A DNA stretch of 64,000 nt from NCBI GenBank assembly GCA_028874335.1, contig JAPPJY010000028.1, positions 1-64,000 on the forward strand, read 5' to 3'. Under the pieces are notes generated by a model that was not told where the DNA came from, searched no databases, and saw nothing but the letters and a program-made list of their open reading frames with translations. Positions 44,784 to 53,805 of this stretch are shown one piece after another; positions within the stretch are counted from its first letter, which is position 1, and each line of letters starts with the position of its first letter. Made by a program: the position numbers and the translations under genes. Source of the stretch: Gemmatimonadota bacterium (GTDB lineage: Bacteria; Latescibacterota; UBA2968; GCA-2709665).

Positions 44784-46742
44784 GTGGACATCTCGAAGAG
44801 GAATGTCTGTTCGGCGGCTGAGTACGGATTTGAAACGAGCAATCGATATCGCATCCCGACGCGTGACGGAATCACCCTGGGCGCCACGATAACCCGACCG
44901 TTGGCCGAAGGCGCGTTTCCGGCCCTGGTGTGGTACGACCCGTACCGGGGGGGATCGGACGGAACAACATCGCCCATGGCACGGTATTTCGCCGAGCGGG
45001 GATATGCATTTGTCTACTTGAACGCACGCGGGACGGGAAACTCGGAAGGCGTGAGCAAAGACGAATATATGGTGGAGGAAACTCGGGACGGATACGACGC
45101 AATCGCATGGCTGGCGGGCCAGCCGTGGTGCAACGGCCGCGTGGGGATGCTGGGTACGTCCTACAGCGGTTTTACGACCCTGCAGGTTGCGGCCACGGCG
45201 CCGCCTGCGCTGAAAGCGATCGCGCCGGCATATTTTACGGACCGAAGGTATACGGATGACTGTCACTACAAGGGAGGATGTCTTCGCGGCTTTTACGATA
45301 TGTTGACCTACGGCCTGAATATGGTAGCCCGCAACGGGCTGCCCCCGTTCCGGGAAGCCGTGGGCGAACGATGGAGCGGACTCTGGCAGCAGCGGCTCGA
45401 AGAGAACGAGCCCTATCTGCTGAAGTGGATTTCCCATCAGGTGGAGGATGATTATTGGGCGGTGGGATCGATTTCCGGGCATTACGATCGAATTTCCGCA
45501 GCGGCCCTGTTGATTGGCGGCTGGCACGACGGGTACCCCACGCCGCCGCTGCGCGTGTACCGGGAGCTTCGGTCGCCCAGGCGCTTGCTCATGGGTCCAT
45601 GGTCGCATTCGTACGGGGACCAGTCGCACTGCGGACCCCGAATCGACATCTTCTACGAGTTGCTGCGCTGGTGGGACCGCTGGCTTAAGGAGATTGATAA
45701 CGGCGTTACGGAAGAACCCCCGGTGCAGATATACCAGCGGGAATATGAAGAACCGGTGACGGATCGCACCATGATAGCCGGCGGATGGCGGATGGCGGAA
45801 GACCTTCCGCGGCAGGCGCAGGAGACGTTCTACCTTCACGGCGAAAGCCTGACAGACGGCCCGGCGGCGGAAGTGGGAAAGATGTCAGTAGCATATCTCC
45901 CGGCAGCCTGCCGGCACGGCGGGTTGTGGGACGGCGGGACGCCTTTCACGCTGCCGGGAGACCAGCGGGAGGATTCGGCGCGGGCGATCAATTTTGTTTC
46001 ACCGGCCCTTGAGGAGCCGACTTCGATCCTTGGAACGCCAACATTCAGCCTGTATGTCGGTTCCGACGTCGAGGTGATACCCGTAGCCGTACGGCTGTTG
46101 GAGATTGCGCCGGATGGGACGAGCGTGCTCGTGAGCAAGGGTATATTGAATGCGACCCGGCGTGAGGGAATGGACCGGGCCGTCCCCATGGTTCCGGGCG
46201 AGGTCTCTCTGGCCGCGTTTCATATGGAAGCAACTGCGTGGCGATTCCGGAAGGGTCACCGGATCGGGATCAGCGTCAACGGATCGGATTTCCCAAATGT
46301 ATGGCCCACGCCTCGGTCGGGCCGGATCACGGTTCACTGGGGACCGGAATTCCCGTCGAAGATCGGATTGCCGGTGTGGAATGGGGGCGCAGATCCTGAG
46401 TTCGCCTATTCGCCTTCTCCACATCCCGCAAGGGCGACCGGGTCCGGCAACGCGCCATGGCAGGTGGCGCACGACGTGCTGGAAGACCGATACCGCCTGG
46501 TTCTGTTTGGCGGGGAAGGCGAGATGGGGGTGTCGAACCGAACGCCGGAGGAGGCCTGGACCCGTTCGAAAAAGCTGGCAACGGTCGCGTGGCCGGGGTG
46601 CGAGGTGCGTTCCGAAGCGACCGGATCGCTGACCAGCAACGCGGATTGTTTTGTGATGAACCTGGGACTGAACGTATATTTAAACGGAGACCTGTACTTC
46701 CAGAAGCGGTGGAGCCGGACGGTCAGGAGACTGTTGTTGTAG
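44784..46742 (+). CDS. CocE/NonD-family hydrolase
   Basis: About 652 residues from the GTG at 44784 (GAGGG seven bases upstream) give an X-Pro dipeptidyl-peptidase/cocaine-esterase-type alpha/beta hydrolase. The nucleophile Ser lies in LGTSYSGFTTLQ, and the lid and C-terminal jelly-roll domain follow (FRKGHRIGISVNGSDFPN). The start is uncertain; an upstream ATG at 44694 would add 30 residues. It probably hydrolyses an ester or amide with an unknown substrate; no signal peptide is visible. Confidence 0.88.
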   Translation: MDISKRNVCSAAEYGFETSNRYRIPTRDGITLGATITRPLAEGAFPALVWYDPYRGGSDGTTSPMARYFAERGYAFVYLNARGTGNSEGVSKDEYMVEETRDGYDAIAWLAGQPWCNGRVGMLGTSYSGFTTLQVAATAPPALKAIAPAYFTDRRYTDDCHYKGGCLRGFYDMLTYGLNMVARNGLPPFREAVGERWSGLWQQRLEENEPYLLKWISHQVEDDYWAVGSISGHYDRISAAALLIGGWHDGYPTPPLRVYRELRSPRRLLMGPWSHSYGDQSHCGPRIDIFYELLRWWDRWLKEIDNGVTEEPPVQIYQREYEEPVTDRTMIAGGWRMAEDLPRQAQETFYLHGESLTDGPAAEVGKMSVAYLPAACRHGGLWDGGTPFTLPGDQREDSARAINFVSPALEEPTSILGTPTFSLYVGSDVEVIPVAVRLLEIAPDGTSVLVSKGILNATRREGMDRAVPMVPGEVSLAAFHMEATAWRFRKGHRIGISVNGSDFPNVWPTPRSGRITVHWGPEFPSKIGLPVWNGGADPEFAYSPSPHPARATGSGNAPWQVAHDVLEDRYRLVLFGGEGEMGVSNRTPEEAWTRSKKLATVAWPGCEVRSEATGSLTSNADCFVMNLGLNVYLNGDLYFQKRWSRTVRRLLL

Positions 46743-47104
46743 AGAATCACACCTGTCCAAGAACAAAAAAAATGAATTACGAATAACGCGAATTGGCGCG
46801 AAAAAGGCTCAAAGGCGCGAGAATACGAAACTACGAAAAACCACGAAAAAGGCTGAAATCATCAGACTATTAAAGGCGGGAAATTCCACGAAAAAGACGG
46901 TGGTGATAATGGTACGCAATCGGGAGCCAATCGCAACCTGGTTTTCGATATTCGGGCCAGACCCGCACAGAATCGCCATTTGAAGCCACTTTTCGAACCT
47001 CATCTCTGAGAATCCCGCGGTTTCTGGACAGCAGCGGTAGGGAATCAAAGCTGGAATCCCGGAGTGGCTGGCGGCAACGAGATTCAGCGCAAACGGAGAC
47101 ACGT
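46743..47104. other. Intergenic region with ACGAAAAA-type short repeats
   Basis: About 360 bases with no supportable gene. The first 150 bases repeat short pieces such as CACGAAAAA and ACTACGAAA. A minus-strand frame at 46809-47102 lacks any sign of being coding. Confidence 0.5.
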
Positions 47105-48190
47105 ATGCGGGCGGTTTTCTACTGGGGCAGAGCGGGGCTCGGATTCGAAAAAAACAATCCTTACGGCCCCTTGCTCGCCCGGGCGATGGGCGGGGTAGGG
47201 GTGGAGCTGGAAGCCGGGTACGATGAGGATCTGAGCGAATCGTGGTTGATGGAAAACCGGGGCCGGGTGGACATTTTGCACCTGAACTGGCCCTCCTATA
47301 TGTATAACGCGGACGATGCCGGTGAGAGCGTCAGGAAGTGCGCAGCGCTTGTCGGCCATCTGGCCCGCGCGCGGTCTCTTGGATACCGGGTTGTATGGAC
47401 CGTCCACAACCTGTATCCTCACGAACGTCCGCATCCGGGACTGGACCGCCTTGCGCGCCTCGCGATCACGCAGCTTGCGACAGCCCTGATCGTACATTGC
47501 GAGTACGGACGCGCGCAGGTGTTGGATCACTTTCACCGGAAACGCGGCATCTTTACGATTCCCCACGGTCATTTCATAGACGCGTACGAAAACAGGATCT
47601 CGCGCGTCGAGGCCAGGAAAGCGTTGGGGATCGCCCCCGACGGGTTCGTGTATCTGTTTTTCGGAAACGTGAAACGCTATAAGGGCGTCGAGCACCTGCT
47701 CGAGGTTTTCTCACGGCTGCCGGGCGAGCATCTCAGGCTGCTCCTCGCCGCCAAGGTGAACAGCGAATACAGCGCGGAGGTCGTCGCCCGGGCACAGGCC
47801 GGCGATCCAAGAATTCTTATGCAAACGGCCGAGTTTTTCCCTGACGAGGAGCTCCAGCTCTTTTTCAACGCGGCAGACGTGATGGTGCTTCCCTTCGTGG
47901 ATATGCTGACTTCCGGATCGGCGATCACGGCGATGTCTTTCGCGCGGCCGGTCATCGCTCCCGGCATCGGCTGTCTCCCGGAACTGTTGGACGAAAGCTC
48001 CGGAATTATATACGACGCAAAAGACAGGAATGGGCTGGAGCGGGCCATGGCGGAAATCCAACAGCGCGACATGCCGGCCTGCTCGGAGAGCGCGTTTCAG
48101 CGAGCGAAGGCGTTGTCCTGGGGGCCGATTGCGGAAAAGACGCTTGAGGCGTATCAATATGGGCCTGAGAGGCCGGAGCAGGATGATTGA
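47105..48190 (+). CDS. GT4-type glycosyltransferase
   Basis: The 361-residue protein has the GT-B fold of family 4 glycosyltransferases: DILHLNWPSYMYNA and VVWTVHNLYPHE in the N-terminal domain, FFGNVKRYKGVEHLLEVF at the start of the C-terminal domain and DVMVLPFVDMLTSGSAITAMSFARPVIAP for the nucleotide-sugar site. It probably adds a sugar to a surface glycan or lipid. No signal peptide or membrane helix. A GGAGA site precedes the start. Confidence 0.88.
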   Translation: MRAVFYWGRAGLGFEKNNPYGPLLARAMGGVGVELEAGYDEDLSESWLMENRGRVDILHLNWPSYMYNADDAGESVRKCAALVGHLARARSLGYRVVWTVHNLYPHERPHPGLDRLARLAITQLATALIVHCEYGRAQVLDHFHRKRGIFTIPHGHFIDAYENRISRVEARKALGIAPDGFVYLFFGNVKRYKGVEHLLEVFSRLPGEHLRLLLAAKVNSEYSAEVVARAQAGDPRILMQTAEFFPDEELQLFFNAADVMVLPFVDMLTSGSAITAMSFARPVIAPGIGCLPELLDESSGIIYDAKDRNGLERAMAEIQQRDMPACSESAFQRAKALSWGPIAEKTLEAYQYGPERPEQDD

Positions 48191-48210
48191 CACGTGCTTG
48201 ATCGGGTAAC

Positions 48211-48397
48211 GCGAACTGGCAGTTCGCCGCGCGAATGCGTGATCCGGTAGAGCGAACTGGCAGTTCGCGGCACAATCGCCGGACGAAAGATGGGACGGAG
48301 GATACACGCCACCGCCAGTGGGCGCGGCGCTGTGCAAGAGACTGGATCCGCAGAGAGATGAGGCTGCTCGATCTGGTAACGCGAACTGGCAGTTCGC
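48211..48397. repeat. Triplet of GCGAACTGGCAGTTCGC palindromes
   Basis: The 17-base perfect palindrome with a single central base is present at 48211-48227, 48252-48268 and 48381-48397. The first and third copies are preceded by GGTAAC and the last two are followed by GGCRCAATCGCCGGAC. They lie between the glycosyltransferase and the MBL-fold hydrolase genes. Confidence 0.75.
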
Positions 48398-48451
48398 GGC
48401 GCAATCGCCGGACCGAGAGACGCGACTTTTCAATATTGAGAAGGATCGGCA

Positions 48452-49273
48452 ATGGCCGAAATGACGTTCGTGATGCTGGGCAGCGGCGCCGTCCGGGACA
48501 ACCCGGTTCGCGGCGGCCCGGCCCAGATGCTCCGGATGGGAGACGAGGTGTTGATGTTCGACTGCGGGCGCAGCGCCGGCACGAACCTGGCGCGCGCGGG
48601 TGTGGGTTGCGAGGAGGTCGACCGGCTGTTTCTCACGCATCTGCACTTCGATCATATCGTGGATGTGCCCTATCTGGTTTTCGTGGGATGGGTGAAGGTG
48701 CGGAATCGTCGTCTGAAAATCTATGGGCCCGAGGGCACACGGGATTTCGTGGAGCGTATCATCAGGCCGCCCTTTGAACAGGACATCAGCAGCCGTTTGA
48801 GCCACGGAAAGGACATTCAGCCACTCGATCCCGAGGTGATCGAAGTGGAAGGAAATCATGGTGTTCTGGAGCGGGAGGACTACCGGATTTCCGCCGTGTT
48901 TACCGACCACGGAAATATTCCGACCCTGGCCTACCGTGTGGACGCGGGCGATCGCCGGGTCGTCATCACGGGAGACGGTACCCCCGATGATGACTTTCCG
49001 GCGTTCTGTAAAGGCGCGGACCTGCTCGCCATCGAGTGTTCCGGAACGCCGGAATTCCTGGAAACGCAACCGTGGGGCGCGTGGCATATTACGCCTGCGG
49101 ACATTGCGGATATCGCACGGAAGGCGGAAGTGAAACGCGTTATGATCAAACACCTGGTGATTGAAGACATTACGGGAGACCGGTCCTCTCCCTATCAGAT
49201 GGCGGAACAGATCAGGGGCGGATACGACGGCGAGGTGCTCGTGGCCGAAGACGGGCTGGTTGTAGAGATCTGA
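48452..49273 (+). CDS. MBL-fold metallo-hydrolase
   Basis: The 273-residue protein has the metallo-beta-lactamase fold in an RNase Z/arylsulfatase-like form: FVMLGSGAVRDNPVRGGP, the metal motif FLTHLHFDHIVD, the SAVFTDHGN strand and VVITGDGTPDDD. It is a hydrolase; phosphodiesters or sulfates are possible substrates. The ribosome site AAGGA precedes the start. The palindrome triplet lies upstream. Confidence 0.88.
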   Translation: MAEMTFVMLGSGAVRDNPVRGGPAQMLRMGDEVLMFDCGRSAGTNLARAGVGCEEVDRLFLTHLHFDHIVDVPYLVFVGWVKVRNRRLKIYGPEGTRDFVERIIRPPFEQDISSRLSHGKDIQPLDPEVIEVEGNHGVLEREDYRISAVFTDHGNIPTLAYRVDAGDRRVVITGDGTPDDDFPAFCKGADLLAIECSGTPEFLETQPWGAWHITPADIADIARKAEVKRVMIKHLVIEDITGDRSSPYQMAEQIRGGYDGEVLVAEDGLVVEI

Positions 49274-49290
49274 ATGACGCCGCTGGTCTG

Positions 49291-49390
49291 ACAGCCGGTT
49301 GAAAAAGCCCATCCGGGTGACGGCCGGCCCTTGCGGTCGAAATACTGCGTTGCTCGGCCTCGCCTGCAGAGCGACTTTTCCAACGGACTG
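49291..49390. mobile_element. MITE-like element, copy B (short form, reverse orientation)
   Basis: The left end ACAGCCGGTTGAAAAAG and the right end (reverse complement CAGTCCGTTGGAAAAG) match the inverted ends of copy A at 7344. The middle GGCCCTTGCGGTCGAAATAC and TCGGCCTCGCCTGCAGAGC are shared with the other two copies, but about 50 bases between them are deleted. It is directly followed by a second inverted-repeat element. Confidence 0.65.
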
Positions 49391-49394
49391 CTAA

Positions 49395-49556
49395 GAAGCC
49401 GTTTTAAAATTCCCAGCGGTCTTCGCGCGGCTGCAAAAGCGCCGGTCAGCGTTGGTCAAACCCACCCGTATAGACAAATATGGGCGGGTTTTCCAGCCTT
49501 GACCGCCACTTTTTCGCTCGCGCTCGGGAATTCACCGGTAATTTTAAAACGGCTTC
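49395..49556. mobile_element. Second MITE-like element with CTAA target duplication
   Basis: Perfect 17-base inverted ends GAAGCCGTTTTAAAATT (49395-49411) and its reverse complement (49540-49556) bound a 162-base unit. CTAA directly flanks both sides (49391-49394 and 49557-49560), as expected of a transposition event. The inner part has a hairpin (AAACCCACCCGTAT with ATGGGCGGGTTT). No coding capacity. Confidence 0.75.
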
Positions 49557-49606
49557 CTAAGAGAACGGCAGATACTGGATATCGTATACAACCCGGGGAG
49601 GATGGA

Positions 49607-50356
49607 ATGACCATTGTCGACGGCCACGTCCACGTCGGTCTGACCAAGTACGTCGCTGTTGAAGTGCTTCTGGCGCAGATGGAATCGGCCGGAATCGACA
49701 AGGCCCTGCTGGTACAGTACGGCGGATGTCACGATAACGCCTATTTGAAAGACTGTATGGACCGCTATCCGGGCCGGTTCGCGTCTCTGGGCGCGGTGGA
49801 CTACGACGCCGCGGACGCGGGCGACCGGATCCGGCGCGAAGTGGCCGAATTCAGTCTGGCGGGACTGCGGATTCCGGCCTCTGTCGATAACGAGACGGTC
49901 TGGGACACTGTTGGCGAACTGGGTATCATGGCCAGCCTGAGCGGGGGCATTGCAGGCATGCTTCGCCCCATTATGGAAGAACGTATCCGGCGGCATCCGC
50001 GCGCGATGTTTCGCATCGAACATATGGGTTGGTTCCCCGACGTGGAGAAGACCCCGGATGAGCCGGACTATGAGCGCCTGATGGGATACGCGAAGTACGA
50101 AAACACCGTCTTCATGCTGTCCGGATTCTATGGATTCGGGAAGGGATTTCCCTACGAGGAGGCAACGCCCTTCATCGAACGGGCGCTGGAGCGGTTCGGC
50201 GCCGACCGGATGATGTGGGGGAGCGATTTCCCGCCCGTGAGTCTTCATGAAACCTGCGAGATGGCGGTAAAGATGCCCCTGCGCTGGACGTTCCTTTCCG
50301 ATAGCGAACTTGAATGGATCATGGGCCGGACCGCGATGAGGCTCTTCAGTTTCTGA
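49607..50356 (+). CDS. Amidohydrolase-2-type TIM-barrel hydrolase
   Basis: The 249-residue protein starts at the ATG at 49607 after GGGGAGGA. It has the metal-binding VDGHVHVG motif, RIEHMG and WGSDFPPVS, as in the amidohydrolase 2 (uronate isomerase/ACMSD-like) family. It hydrolyses or decarboxylates a small ring compound; the substrate is unknown. It directly precedes proS and may be part of the same transcript. Confidence 0.88.
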   Translation: MTIVDGHVHVGLTKYVAVEVLLAQMESAGIDKALLVQYGGCHDNAYLKDCMDRYPGRFASLGAVDYDAADAGDRIRREVAEFSLAGLRIPASVDNETVWDTVGELGIMASLSGGIAGMLRPIMEERIRRHPRAMFRIEHMGWFPDVEKTPDEPDYERLMGYAKYENTVFMLSGFYGFGKGFPYEEATPFIERALERFGADRMMWGSDFPPVSLHETCEMAVKMPLRWTFLSDSELEWIMGRTAMRLFSF

Positions 50357-50394
50357 ACGCCGCGACGCAGTAGCGGAGATCGAAAGGAGTACGG

Positions 50395-52125
50395 ATGCGG
50401 TATAGCAGCCTCTTTACGCAGACGCTTCGTGAGGCGCCGGCCGATGCGGAGCTGGTAAGCCATCAGCTTGCGCTTCGGGCCGGGCTGATCCGGCCGTTGG
50501 CGGCGGGTATTTTCAGCGCGCTGCCGCTGGGACTCCGGGTCGCGCGGAAGATCGAGGCGATCTTCAGGGAGGAGATGGCGGCAATTGACTGCGTGGAACT
50601 GCTGATGCCAATCGTGCAGCCCGCTGAGCTCTGGCAGGAAAGCGGACGGTGGAACGAGGTGGGTCCGGAAATGCTCCGGATGCAGGATCGATCCGAGCGG
50701 AACATGTGCCTTGCAATGACCCACGAAGAGGCGGTAACGGACCTGGCGAGGCATCTGATCAGGAGCTATCGTCAGGTGCCGATGAGCGTGTTTCAGATTC
50801 AGACGAAATTCCGCGACGAGCCCCGGAGCCGGGGCGGTCTGATACGCGTGCGGGAATTCACGATGAAAGACGCGTACAGCTTCGACCTGGATGAAGCCGG
50901 CCTGGATTCGGTCTATCAGGATATGTACCGGGCTTATGAGAATATCTTCCGTCGCGCCGGCCTGGAGGACCAGGTGGTTTCGGTGGAGAGCGACACCGGA
51001 ATGATGGGTGGGACCGGGGCGCACGAATTCATGTATCTGAATCCCGCGGGTGAGGATACGCTGCTGATCTGCGACGGATGCGGTTACCGTGCGAACCGGC
51101 AGATTGCCGTGTACGAAAGGGAGGAGGCGGTCGGTGAGACGCCGGAGGCGCTCACGGAAGTGGCGACGCCGGGATGCACGACCATCGAGGATCTGGCGCG
51201 CTTCCTGAACATTCCCGCGAGTCGAACGGCCAAAGCGGTGTTTATGACCGGTTTCATCCAGGGAGAGGAACGGTTTATCTTCGCGCTGGTGCGGGGAGAC
51301 CATGAGCTGAGTGAGACGAAGCTGGCCAACGCGGCCGGAGCCGTGGATATGCGGCCGGCGACCGAAGAGGAGATCCGGGCGATCGGGGCCGAGCCCGGTT
51401 ACGGATCTCCCATCGGCATCGCCGGGGATGCTGTGATTGTCGTGGATGACCTGGTGGCGGCATCCGGGAACCTGGTGTCCGGGGCGAACCGGGTGGACCA
51501 TCACTGCTTGAACGTGAACGTGGGCCGGGACTTCGAAGCGGATCTGGTCGCCGACCTGGTGGCGGTGGAGGCGGGAATGCCATGTGCTTCATGCCGTGCT
51601 CCGCTGCGGTCGGCGCGCGGGGTGGAGGTGGGGAATATCTTCAAGTTGGGCACGAGGTACAGCGAGAAACTGGGCGCGAATTTCCTGGATGAAAACGGCA
51701 AAGCCCGTCCGCTGGTGATGGGCTCCTACGGGATCGGCGTCGGGCGCCTGCTGGCCTGCGTAATCGAGGAACACCACGACGATCAGGGCATCGTCTGGCC
51801 GATTTCGGTCGCGCCGTTCCACGTGCATATCGTGGTGCTTTCCGGAAATCGGCCGCGGGGAGAGCTGGAGGCGGCAAAGCGGATCTGCCGGGACCTGGAA
51901 GCCGAGGGGATCGAAGTGCTGCTGGATGACCGCGACGAGCGGGCGGGCGTAAAGTTCAACGATGCGGACCTGATTGGCATCCCCGTCCGGATTACCGTGG
52001 GTTCCAGGGGGCTGGCGAAGGGGCAGGTGGAAGTGAAAATGAGAAACGAGCGGGATAGGAAAGACGTCGCAATCGAAGCGTTGGCAGGGTACGTGAAAGA
52101 AATCTTCCAACGAGGCCAGGCATGA
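50395..52125 (+). CDS. proS: Prolyl-tRNA synthetase
   Basis: The 576-residue protein is a full-length bacterial type class II prolyl-tRNA synthetase: EAPADAELVSHQLALRAGLIRPLAAGIFSALPLG (motif 1 region), QIQTKFRDEPRSRGGLIRVREFTMKDAYSFD (motif 2), an INS editing domain (residues about 225-405) and SYGIGVGRLLACVIEEHHD (motif 3). A 65-residue gene follows by ATGA overlap. Confidence 0.97.
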   Translation: MRYSSLFTQTLREAPADAELVSHQLALRAGLIRPLAAGIFSALPLGLRVARKIEAIFREEMAAIDCVELLMPIVQPAELWQESGRWNEVGPEMLRMQDRSERNMCLAMTHEEAVTDLARHLIRSYRQVPMSVFQIQTKFRDEPRSRGGLIRVREFTMKDAYSFDLDEAGLDSVYQDMYRAYENIFRRAGLEDQVVSVESDTGMMGGTGAHEFMYLNPAGEDTLLICDGCGYRANRQIAVYEREEAVGETPEALTEVATPGCTTIEDLARFLNIPASRTAKAVFMTGFIQGEERFIFALVRGDHELSETKLANAAGAVDMRPATEEEIRAIGAEPGYGSPIGIAGDAVIVVDDLVAASGNLVSGANRVDHHCLNVNVGRDFEADLVADLVAVEAGMPCASCRAPLRSARGVEVGNIFKLGTRYSEKLGANFLDENGKARPLVMGSYGIGVGRLLACVIEEHHDDQGIVWPISVAPFHVHIVVLSGNRPRGELEAAKRICRDLEAEGIEVLLDDRDERAGVKFNDADLIGIPVRITVGSRGLAKGQVEVKMRNERDRKDVAIEALAGYVKEIFQRGQA

Positions 52126-52319
52126 ATGCTGCATATATCAAGTTCAATAGTCGCAAACATCAGGTCAAGGGCTATTACGAACTGGCGACCCATGCCACGG
52201 TGACAAGCTTACCGGATGGTGTGTACATCGTGCCCGTTGAGGCATTGTCGATTTTGGATGAACAGGATATTTCGTATCGACAAGCCTCGGAAGACGAGGT
52301 GGAGAAGTCTCATGCGTAG
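52122..52319 (+). CDS. Small hypothetical protein coupled to proS
   Basis: The 65-residue protein starts by an ATGA overlap with the proS stop. It contains YYELATHATVTSLPDGVYIVPVEALSILDEQDISYRQA, which looks like a compact beta-type fold. It has no known motif. Composition is more AT-rich than proS. It may be a chance coupling. Confidence 0.6.
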   Translation: MNAAYIKFNSRKHQVKGYYELATHATVTSLPDGVYIVPVEALSILDEQDISYRQASEDEVEKSHA

Positions 52320-52425
52320 CCTATCCCCCGGTGGGATAACAACCCACGATAACCTAGAACGGCCCGTTGTAGATCTGTATGAGTAAGAATCGTTAACCAA
52401 TCACATTCGAAATCGAACGTGACTA

Positions 52426-52453
52426 TTGACGAAGGCCCTCACGTGAGTATATT
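52426..52453 (+). promoter_or_regulatory. Candidate promoter for the DUF2188-like gene
   Basis: TTGACG (52426-52431) and TATATT (52448-52453) are 16 bases apart and 56 bases before the start codon. By-eye match. Confidence 0.5.
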
Positions 52454-52509
52454 AAGACAGGTCTGGCGCGATCAAGTAGCCCCTGAAGTATCGCCCACAG
52501 GAGGTACAT

Positions 52510-52737
52510 TTGGCGGCAAGGAATAATATCCATGTCACAGAAAATGGTGGCAAATGGGAAGTAAAGTTAGCGGGCATGGATAAACCTCTCGGTGTTCACC
52601 CAACACAAGCCTATGCGATTTCGCACGGAAAAGAACTGGCGAGCGGCTTAGGCACGGCGCTGCACATTTATCGCACAAATGGCCAATTAGCTAAACGTAT
52701 AGATTACGAGAATGTGCCCTCTTCTCCCTATGGTTAG
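52510..52737 (+). CDS. DUF2188-like small protein
   Basis: The 75-residue protein begins with a TTG decided by AGGAGG five bases upstream. NNIHVTENGGKWEVKLAG and HPTQAYAISHGKELA fit DUF2188, a small domain of unknown role in soil and marine bacteria. A strong terminator follows at 52766. Confidence 0.78.
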   Translation: MAARNNIHVTENGGKWEVKLAGMDKPLGVHPTQAYAISHGKELASGLGTALHIYRTNGQLAKRIDYENVPSSPYG

Positions 52738-52765
52738 TTTAAAGGTCCGACAGGATGTCCGACGG

Positions 52766-52798
52766 AAACCCTGGAGACGCGATCTCCAGGGTTTTTTT
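52766..52798. terminator. Strong bidirectional terminator
   Basis: AAACCCTGGAGA (52766-52777) pairs with TCTCCAGGGTTT (52783-52794) around a 5-base loop, with T runs. It serves the DUF2188-like gene and overlaps the end of the minus-strand oxidoreductase. Confidence 0.9.
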
Positions 52799-53780
52799 AT
52801 TCATCGAAAGACCTGAAGCGAACGGCCCGTTCCGTGTTGAGGGATTCGGCAATGGCTTCGAAGTATGCGGCAACGTTGAAGGCGTCCAGGCCACTTACCG
52901 AGGGCGTGGCGCCGGTCTGCGCGCAGTGCGCGAATTCGGCAAGTTCTTCGTACTGTTCGTCGATCCTGTCGAAGGCTTTCCTGTGGTGACTTTCCGGACT
53001 GATCAGGGTGACGGCGTTTTCGTCGTGGCTGTCCCACGTTACCCTGGCATCGCTGCCAGCGAAGGTGATTTCGTATCCCAGATGGGAGACGTACGACGCA
53101 CCGATATAGGAAAGTCGCCCGTCGGCGTACCGTCCGATAACGGCGCCCAGGTCCGGAGACTCTCCGGCGCCGTCTCGCTTGGACATGAAGGCGGCGATGC
53201 TTTCAGGGGCGCCCATGATGTCCAGGATCAGGTCGATGAAGACAACAGCCATCTGCGCGAAGGGCAGAAGGGGCGCGTTCCTGATATGGTACCGCCAGTT
53301 GTCCGGCGTGAGACCGTACGCCGTGGCGCCACCGACCGATGCTTCGACGGAGTGCAGGGTGCCGATGTCTCCGGCGTCAAGACGCTGCTTGAGGTGGGAA
53401 ATGGCCGAGTTCTTGCGGAGGTTGTGGCCGGCCATGTAGGTCAGGCCGCGCTCGTTGGCGAGACGCATCATTTCCGCGGCCTGAGCGCGGCTGGTCGTCA
53501 CGGGCACGTTGACGAAGACGTGTTTTCCGTGGGCCGCGCAAATCCTGAAGTCGTCGTAATGGCGCGGGTTGGGCGTGGTGATGACAACGCCTTCCACGTC
53601 GGGGTCGCCGGCAAGATCTTCAATGGTGGAGGCCCGTTTTGCGCCGAACTCCCGGGCCACCTCCTCAGCCCGTTCGGGCACAATGTCATAGACGGAAACC
53701 AGGACCAGGTCCGGATTCTTCCAGGCGGCCCGCTGGTGATTTATGGCGTAATTGCCCAGACCGACGAATCCGAGGTTCAT
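52797..53780 (-). CDS. Gfo/Idh/MocA-family oxidoreductase
   Basis: The 327-residue protein begins NLGFVGLGNYAINHQRAAW with a Rossmann motif, followed by GVVITTPNPRHYDDFRICA and HVFVNVPVTTSRAQAAEMM. The usual EKP lysine motif reads VNVPVT here, so the catalytic Lys is missing in that position and a changed activity is possible. It is last in a minus-strand block that reads as a glycan-degradation locus, 25 bases after the toroid protein gene. Confidence 0.85.
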   Translation of the reverse strand: MNLGFVGLGNYAINHQRAAWKNPDLVLVSVYDIVPERAEEVAREFGAKRASTIEDLAGDPDVEGVVITTPNPRHYDDFRICAAHGKHVFVNVPVTTSRAQAAEMMRLANERGLTYMAGHNLRKNSAISHLKQRLDAGDIGTLHSVEASVGGATAYGLTPDNWRYHIRNAPLLPFAQMAVVFIDLILDIMGAPESIAAFMSKRDGAGESPDLGAVIGRYADGRLSYIGASYVSHLGYEITFAGSDARVTWDSHDENAVTLISPESHHRKAFDRIDEQYEELAEFAHCAQTGATPSVSGLDAFNVAAYFEAIAESLNTERAVRFRSFDE

Positions 53781-53805
53781 GATCGGACCTTCAGAAGGGA
53801 GCGCG

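Noticed and set aside
44778..45839. 353-codon minus-strand frame opposite the CocE-type gene
   Set aside because: Antisense; no ribosome site or family features.
46809..47102. 97-codon minus-strand frame in the intergenic region
   Set aside because: Built from ACGAAAAA-type repeats, no ribosome site.
47711..49312. 533-codon minus-strand frame across the glycosyltransferase and MBL-fold genes
   Set aside because: Covers two plausible plus-strand genes plus a palindrome region; no motif.
49291..49560. Insertion sequence with its own transposase
   Set aside because: No coding capacity for a transposase in the element; it is better described as MITE-like.
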